Assembly (NCBI GenBank): GCA_041671045.1
Contig: JBAZCF010000002.1
Coordinates: 341,119 to 405,118 of the forward strand
DNA length: 64,000 nucleotides
Direction: 5' to 3'
Origin: Parachlamydiales bacterium
GTDB taxonomy: Bacteria > Chlamydiota > Chlamydiia > Chlamydiales > JABDDJ01
Program-made: the position numbers and the translations under genes
The notes under the pieces: generated by a model
Seen by the model: the letters and a program-made list of their open reading frames with translations, nothing else
What the model was told of the DNA's origin: nothing
The model's database searches: none
Shown here: positions 59,942 through 64,000 of the stretch, piece by piece
Layout: every line of letters begins with the position of its first letter
How positions within the stretch are numbered: position 1 is the first letter of the stretch

Positions 59942-60522
59942 TTGTTAATGCTTTATATAATGATACAGATAAAATGCCCACAGGAGTATTTTCAGAAGAA
60001 GTTGAACATGGCCTAATTCCATTAATAATTAATAAGAATTATGTTGTCTATGGATCCACTATAAGAGATGGATTTATTTGGTATTACATTTGTGACGAGT
60101 ATTATTCATACTATCCAGCTTGGTGGCCTTCTCCTGCTTTTGAAGTCATCAACAGTCAACTTTCTCGTTATTGGGTATACTCATGCAAAGAAGAAGTTGA
60201 TTATATACCGATAATTGCATTTCCCGAATGGGCTGAAAATCCTTATGATTTCTATGATAGACTTACAGATGGTTTTAATAAGGAAATTGAAATTTTTAAG
60301 AGATATAAAGAACTCATGGATTTAGAGTTTCCTGATCCAAGCATATCCTTAAAAGCTGAAGTTGGAGATGAAAGCTGGTTGCTTTGTCCTCTTTGTATTG
60401 ATGCATGGGAGTCTACCAATAAACTTGATGCGCTTGTCCGTTGCCCTAAATGTCAAACTATTATGAATAATCCTCGCTATAAGATAATACCCTATGCACA
60501 ACTGTATAAGAAGCCTTTGTAG
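59938..60522 (+). CDS. Putative immunity protein, family B (B1)
   Basis: A 194-residue protein with conserved blocks FIWYYICDEYYSYYPAWWPS, LSRYWVYSCKEE, AFPEWAENPYDFYDRLTDGF and a C-terminal zinc-ribbon (LLCPLCIDAW, then RCPKCQTIMNNPR). It is repeated three more times downstream (61666, 62437, 63689). It starts within the A1 stop (ATGA). The A-B pair is likely the immunity unit of the active RHS tip; function unproven. Confidence 0.75.
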   Translation: MIVNALYNDTDKMPTGVFSEEVEHGLIPLIINKNYVVYGSTIRDGFIWYYICDEYYSYYPAWWPSPAFEVINSQLSRYWVYSCKEEVDYIPIIAFPEWAENPYDFYDRLTDGFNKEIEIFKRYKELMDLEFPDPSISLKAEVGDESWLLCPLCIDAWESTNKLDALVRCPKCQTIMNNPRYKIIPYAQLYKKPL

Positions 60523-60558
60523 GCTAATATTTCCAGTAAATATTTCTGTGCAATTTTT

Positions 60559-60591
60559 ATGGAAAGTGAAATGAATAGCTTAATTACATAA
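60559..60591 (+). pseudogene. Truncated start of a family A immunity gene
   Basis: ATG at 60559 opens MESEMNSLIT, identical to the first ten residues of the family A gene at 63046, and then meets a TAA. The sequence is identical to the intact gene up to attacata and there switches to toxin-tip sequence. It is a recombination scar, not a functional gene. Confidence 0.7.
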
Positions 60592-61006
60592 GGCTTTAGC
60601 GCTGCAGAACAGACTGTTGCAATAGCCACTATAGAAACTATAGCAACTGCTGCGTACACTTGCTTCGTGGCTGTGTTAGCGTATGAAGTGGCAACTACGA
60701 TCAATGAACATGTTCAAGAAGATATTGTTATCGAGGATGAAGGTAAATTAAAATCACCCTATCTCCCTGAAAACGATCCTACAAAATGCCCTGCTGAAGG
60801 ATTTGTTTGGAAAAGGGACCGGACCTCCAGGAACAAGAGGTAATTGGCATAATGGTAAAACTCAGGAAAGTTTAAATCCTGATCTAAATCATTCTCCACC
60901 TGTAGGACCTCATTGGGATTATTCAAAAGGAAAAAATACAGATAGAAGAAGCTGGAGGTTATTTCCAGATGGAAAATTTGAGGAAAAACTAAAAAGGAAT
61001 AGCTAA
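60590..61006 (+). pseudogene. Silent RHS toxin tip (orphan C-terminal cassette) with a frameshift
   Basis: The frame GFSAAEQTVAIATIETIA (from 60592) through DEGKLKSPYL and DPTKCPAEGFVW is homologous to the tip of the RHS protein (58857-59260). An in-frame TAA lies directly upstream, so it lacks translation from an RHS body. An extra A in a run at 60811-60814 breaks the frame. After it the product continues with KGTGPPGTRGNWHNGKTQ, DLNHSPPVGPHWDYSKGK and LFPDGKFEEK (open frame 60803-61006). Such orphan tips are known at rhs loci as donors for tip switching. Immunity pair A2-B2 follows. Confidence 0.75.
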
Positions 61007-61021
61007 AGCAAAAGGAATTAC

Positions 61022-61669
61022 ATGGATAACTTTCAAGGCACTCTGTTCAAATATGAATTGAATTATAGTAAGGCTATTTCCTATTTTCACGATTTTTTAT
61101 TAAATTGGTTTACACTATCTGAAGAGTCCTTTAGAAATATTGATTTCCAAAAAGGGAATTTTTTTACTTTGCTTCCTGAAAATGTTCGTAATGAAAGCCT
61201 ATATGCTTTTAAGTACGGTGGTGTACTTCCACAACTTGAAAAAGATGAAAATGCACCTTATATGAATGCATGGCCAATACCCAATATAAATTCACAATTA
61301 ACTAATTTCATTAGCGAATTTTTACAAAGTAGCGAATACAATGGTGCAATATTTGAACATTCTGTTTCAAGGCCCAATTATAAAAATATTGATATCGAAT
61401 ATACAAAAACAATTATCTACGAAAATGAAGTTTTTCATTTAATTCAAGGTCCTGTTCCTAATGTTGGTGTTATTGAGGAATGTATTTATGCTTCATTAGA
61501 AGGATGGCATTTTCTATGTATATTAATGGATCAACCTCTTCATATCCCAGCATTAATGGCGAAATCTGATTTTAAAAAAATCTATGAGAATGTCCAATAT
61601 ATCATAGTGGGAGCATACGACAGTGAAGGGTATGTTTTCTGGGAGAAAAACAAAGACAACTTAAAATGA
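61022..61669 (+). CDS. Putative immunity protein, family A (A2)
   Basis: A 215-residue homologue of A1 (FFTLLPENV, YGGVLPQLEK, GWHFLCILMD, YIIVGAYDSEGYVFWEK), preceded by AAAAGG. It lies directly after the silent toxin tip, of which it is the presumed partner. The stop overlaps B2 by ATGA. The 3' part (from 61438) belongs to a 771-bp tandem duplication. Confidence 0.75.
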   Translation: MDNFQGTLFKYELNYSKAISYFHDFLLNWFTLSEESFRNIDFQKGNFFTLLPENVRNESLYAFKYGGVLPQLEKDENAPYMNAWPIPNINSQLTNFISEFLQSSEYNGAIFEHSVSRPNYKNIDIEYTKTIIYENEVFHLIQGPVPNVGVIEECIYASLEGWHFLCILMDQPLHIPALMAKSDFKKIYENVQYIIVGAYDSEGYVFWEKNKDNLK

Positions 61670-62232
61670 TTATTAAAACATTATATAATGAAGCAACAAA
61701 ATTACCGTTAGATGTATTACCTGAAAAATATAGGGATATGAAATTCCCTATTAAAGTGAATAAAAACTATGTTGTTTATGGAATGATAATTGAAGATGGT
61801 TATATGTGGTATTACATCTGTGATGAGACATATTCATATTATCCCGTGTGGAAACCTTCTCCGCTTTTTGAAGTTATTAATAATCAGCTTTCTCGTTATT
61901 GGGTATATTCATGTAAAAAAGAATTTGATTATATATCTGTTATTGCATTTCCAGAATGGGCTGAAAATCCTTATGATTACTATGATAGACTTACAGATGG
62001 TTTTGATAAAGAAATTGAAATTTTCAAGAGGTATAAAGAACTCATGGATTTAGAGTTTCCTGATCCAACCGTAACCATAAAAGCTGAAATTGGAGATGAA
62101 AGCTGGCTACTTTGTCCTCTCTGTATTGATGCATGGGAGTCTACCAATAAACTTGATGCACTTGTCCGTTGCCCTAAGTGTCAAACTATTATGAATAATC
62201 CTCGCTACTTTAATTCAAGGTCCTGTTCCTAA
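61666..62232 (+). CDS. Putative immunity protein, family B (B2, 3' end altered by duplication)
   Basis: 188 residues, identical to the copy at 62437 up to NNPRY; the last 7 residues (FNSRSCS) come from the fused A-gene sequence of the next repeat unit read in another frame. The zinc-ribbon CPLC...CPKC is retained, so the protein may still work. It is coupled to A2 by ATGA. Confidence 0.7.
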   Translation: MIIKTLYNEATKLPLDVLPEKYRDMKFPIKVNKNYVVYGMIIEDGYMWYYICDETYSYYPVWKPSPLFEVINNQLSRYWVYSCKKEFDYISVIAFPEWAENPYDYYDRLTDGFDKEIEIFKRYKELMDLEFPDPTVTIKAEIGDESWLLCPLCIDAWESTNKLDALVRCPKCQTIMNNPRYFNSRSCS

Positions 62233-62440
62233 TGTTGGTGTTATTGAGGAATGTATTTATGCTTCATTAGAAGGATGGCATTTTCTATGTATATTAATGG
62301 ATCAACCTCTTCATATCCCAGCATTAATGGCGAAATCTGATTTTAAAAAAATCTATGAGAATGTCCAATATATCATAGTGGGAGCATACGACAGTGAAGG
62401 GTATGTTTTCTGGGAGAAAAACAAAGACAACTTAAAATGA
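62209..62440 (+). pseudogene. C-terminal fragment of family A gene A2 (duplicate)
   Basis: The frame encodes the last 76 or so residues of A2 (GPVPNVGVIEECIYASLEGW and onward through EKNKDNLK) without its N terminus. It has no own start and is a by-product of the 771-bp duplication. Its TGA overlaps the next B gene. Confidence 0.8.
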
Positions 62441-63018
62441 TTATTAAAACATTATATAATGAAGCAACAAAATTACCGTTAGATGTATTACCTGAAAAAT
62501 ATAGGGATATGAAATTCCCTATTAAAGTGAATAAAAACTATGTTGTTTATGGAATGATAATTGAAGATGGTTATATGTGGTATTACATCTGTGATGAGAC
62601 ATATTCATATTATCCCGTGTGGAAACCTTCTCCGCTTTTTGAAGTTATTAATAATCAGCTTTCTCGTTATTGGGTATATTCATGTAAAAAAGAATTTGAT
62701 TATATATCTGTTATTGCATTTCCAGAATGGGCTGAAAATCCTTATGATTACTATGATAGACTTACAGATGGTTTTGATAAAGAAATTGAAATTTTCAAGA
62801 GGTATAAAGAACTCATGGATTTAGAGTTTCCTGATCCAACCGTAACCATAAAAGCTGAAATTGGAGATGAAAGCTGGCTACTTTGTCCTCTCTGTATTGA
62901 TGCATGGGAGTCTACCAATAAACTTGATGCACTTGTCCGTTGTCCTAAGTGTCAAACTATTATGAATAATCCTCGCTACAAGATAATACCCTATGCACAA
63001 CTATATAGGAAGCCTTAG
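62437..63018 (+). CDS. Putative immunity protein, family B (B2 duplicate, complete)
   Basis: 193 residues, the same as B2 over the shared unit but with the natural end KIIPYAQLYRKP, like B1. The zinc-ribbon cysteines are intact. It is coupled by ATGA to the preceding A fragment, whose N terminus and start are missing. It may therefore be poorly translated. Confidence 0.7.
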   Translation: MIIKTLYNEATKLPLDVLPEKYRDMKFPIKVNKNYVVYGMIIEDGYMWYYICDETYSYYPVWKPSPLFEVINNQLSRYWVYSCKKEFDYISVIAFPEWAENPYDYYDRLTDGFDKEIEIFKRYKELMDLEFPDPTVTIKAEIGDESWLLCPLCIDAWESTNKLDALVRCPKCQTIMNNPRYKIIPYAQLYRKP

Positions 63019-63045
63019 TAAGCAGACAATTTTTGTGCAATTATT

Positions 63046-63687
63046 ATGGAAAGTGAAATGAATAGCTTAATTACATACAAATTAGACTTTGATAAAGTCT
63101 ATAACCATTTCCTAGAGCATTTGCCACACGGAAATTTTCTCTCAAGTGAAATATTACAACAAATTAATCTCAAAACAGGAATTTTTTATACTTTTCTTCC
63201 TCAAGACTTAACAGACAATCAGTTATATGGATTTTCTTATGGAGGGGTACTGTCTGAACTAGAAGAAAAGAAAATACCTCAATATTTAAATTTTTTCCCC
63301 ACACCTAATACAGACTTACAAACAGCTTTATTTATAGGGGAATTCCTCAGCTTAAACAACAACAATGCAGTAATTTTTGAGGATGTAAGCGCAAGAGCAA
63401 CGGATTCAAATATAGGTATAGAGGGAACTCAAACGTGTATTTTCAATGATGATGTCTATTACATTGTTCAAGCTTCATTTTCAATAGATCTTATTAAAAA
63501 ATGTATTTTTAATTGTGGTGAGGCGTGGCATTTTCTGTGTGTTCTCTCTAAAAATGTTCCTAAGATGGATTCAACTCTCGTCGAAGAAGATTTCAAAAGA
63601 ATTTATTCGAATGTCCAATACATAATTATTGGTGCTTATGATGGCGAGGGCTATATTATTTGGGAAAACAAAGCAGATAGAGCTTAA
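63046..63687 (+). CDS. Putative immunity protein, family A (A3)
   Basis: 213 residues, diverged from A1 and A2 but with FYTFLPQ, YGGVLSEL, AWHFLCVLSK and YIIIGAYDGEGYIIWE. ATGs at 63046 and 63058 are possible (MESEMNSL). Its first 32 bases are the same as the scar at 60559. One base separates its stop from B3. There is no toxin tip next to it in the window. Confidence 0.72.
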   Translation: MESEMNSLITYKLDFDKVYNHFLEHLPHGNFLSSEILQQINLKTGIFYTFLPQDLTDNQLYGFSYGGVLSELEEKKIPQYLNFFPTPNTDLQTALFIGEFLSLNNNNAVIFEDVSARATDSNIGIEGTQTCIFNDDVYYIVQASFSIDLIKKCIFNCGEAWHFLCVLSKNVPKMDSTLVEEDFKRIYSNVQYIIIGAYDGEGYIIWENKADRA

Positions 63688-63688
63688 A

Positions 63689-64000
63689 ATGATTGTAAAA
63701 GCTTTATATAATGATACAGCTAAAATACCCACAGGAGTATTTTCAGAAGAGGTTGAGCATGGAAGGATACCTTTAGAGATTAACCAGGATTATGTTGTCT
63801 ACGGGTCCACTATAAGAGATGGGTTTATATGGTATTACATCTGTGATGAGACATATTCATATCATCCCGTGTGGAAACCTTCACCGCTTTTTGAAGTTAT
63901 TAATAATCAGCTTTCTCGTTATTGGGTATATTCATGTAAAAAAGAATTTGATTATATATCTGTTATTGCATTTCCAGAATGGGCTGAAAATCCTTATGAT
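63689..64000 (+). CDS. Putative immunity protein, family B (B3), cut by window edge
   Basis: The first 104 residues of a family B protein. Its first 50 residues resemble B1 (ALYNDTAKIPTGVFSEEVEH, VVYGSTIRDGF), but the rest resembles B2 (YYICDETYSY, PVWKPSPLFEVINNQLSRYW), so it looks like a mosaic of the two. The 3' end lies outside the window. Partner of A3 by adjacency. Confidence 0.7.
   Translation, partial: MIVKALYNDTAKIPTGVFSEEVEHGRIPLEINQDYVVYGSTIRDGFIWYYICDETYSYHPVWKPSPLFEVINNQLSRYWVYSCKKEFDYISVIAFPEWAENPYD

Larger units (their letters stand above)
61438..62979 (+). repeat. Tandem duplication of a 771-bp unit
   Basis: Unit 1, 61438-62208, and unit 2, 62209-62979, are near-identical; I noted one difference (gccctaag versus gtcctaag near the ends). 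The unit starts inside A2 and ends near the end of B2. Unit length is divisible by three. Unit 1's B2 gene loses its last residues at the junction, while unit 2 contains a C-terminal A fragment and a complete B gene. Confidence 0.95.

Noticed and set aside
1..64000. tRNA or rRNA genes
   Set aside because: I looked for cloverleaf ends, CCA-flanking stems and conserved rRNA segments in the intergenic gaps and saw none; a dedicated tRNA scan was not possible.

Overview
The window looks like a chromosomal segment of an environmental, Parachlamydia-like member of the Chlamydiae. The main evidence is a histone H1-like Hc1 gene (hctA), the chlamydial order dksA-lspA at the left edge, a TolQ/TolR pair, proteins with paired hydrophobic lobes like chlamydial inclusion-membrane proteins, and several conserved proteins with no recognisable family. 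Assignments rest on reading the sequence and on remembered family motifs; no database search was run.

Layout. 1-8570: dksA end, lspA, a cinA-type amidohydrolase, two Inc-like paralogues, three RNA-modification enzymes (RlmI-like, TrmH/SpoU, RluA-like), a HAD phosphatase and a membrane protein. 8545-9431: a relic of a polymorphic-toxin locus (type-50-like toxin tail, immunity-like gene, decayed gene). 9500-13719: glycine cleavage operon gcvT-gcvH-gcvPA-gcvPB on the minus strand. 13848-23846: queF, a PpiD-like folding factor, a CBM9-like protein, a DUF2125-like periplasmic protein, tandem collagen-like proteins and ParB. 23962-30388: a Bat (aerotolerance-type) operon of two VWA proteins, a TPR protein, BatD and a TPR/SH3 protein. 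30428-35375: an unknown membrane protein, a glycosyltransferase, and a TolQ/TolR operon. 35619-53038: hctA, rlmD, a frameshifted tgt, yajC, pcm, putative effector genes, a formylglycine-generating-enzyme-like lipid-exported protein, htpG, nadE, efp with its lysylating enzyme epmA, and an AMP nucleosidase. 53041-64000: a FadL-type porin and a large RHS polymorphic toxin followed by an A+T-rich mosaic of immunity genes that runs off the right edge.

The most unusual content falls in two groups. First, a G+C-rich palindromic repeat family sits at the 3' ends of genes, usually as an inverted pair between two convergent genes (6323-6635 and 32477-32857, the latter with 88-bp arms differing at one base). 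It supplies the stop codon and a shared coding tail (QRAKPFGNR...PPSG) to three unrelated proteins, and a short form ends two more with KGASPP. Second, the RHS locus has an expressed toxin tip, a silent frameshifted second tip spliced into the start of an immunity gene, two alternating immunity families (A and B) with A-B translational overlaps, and a near-perfect 771-bp tandem duplication. Together these read as a toxin/immunity cassette exchange locus caught mid-rearrangement.

Other points: tgt is broken by a one-base loss in a G run and its zinc cysteines are missing while queF is intact; two parS-like sites lie 8-9 kb from parB; and the visible DksA zinc finger has lost three of four cysteines.
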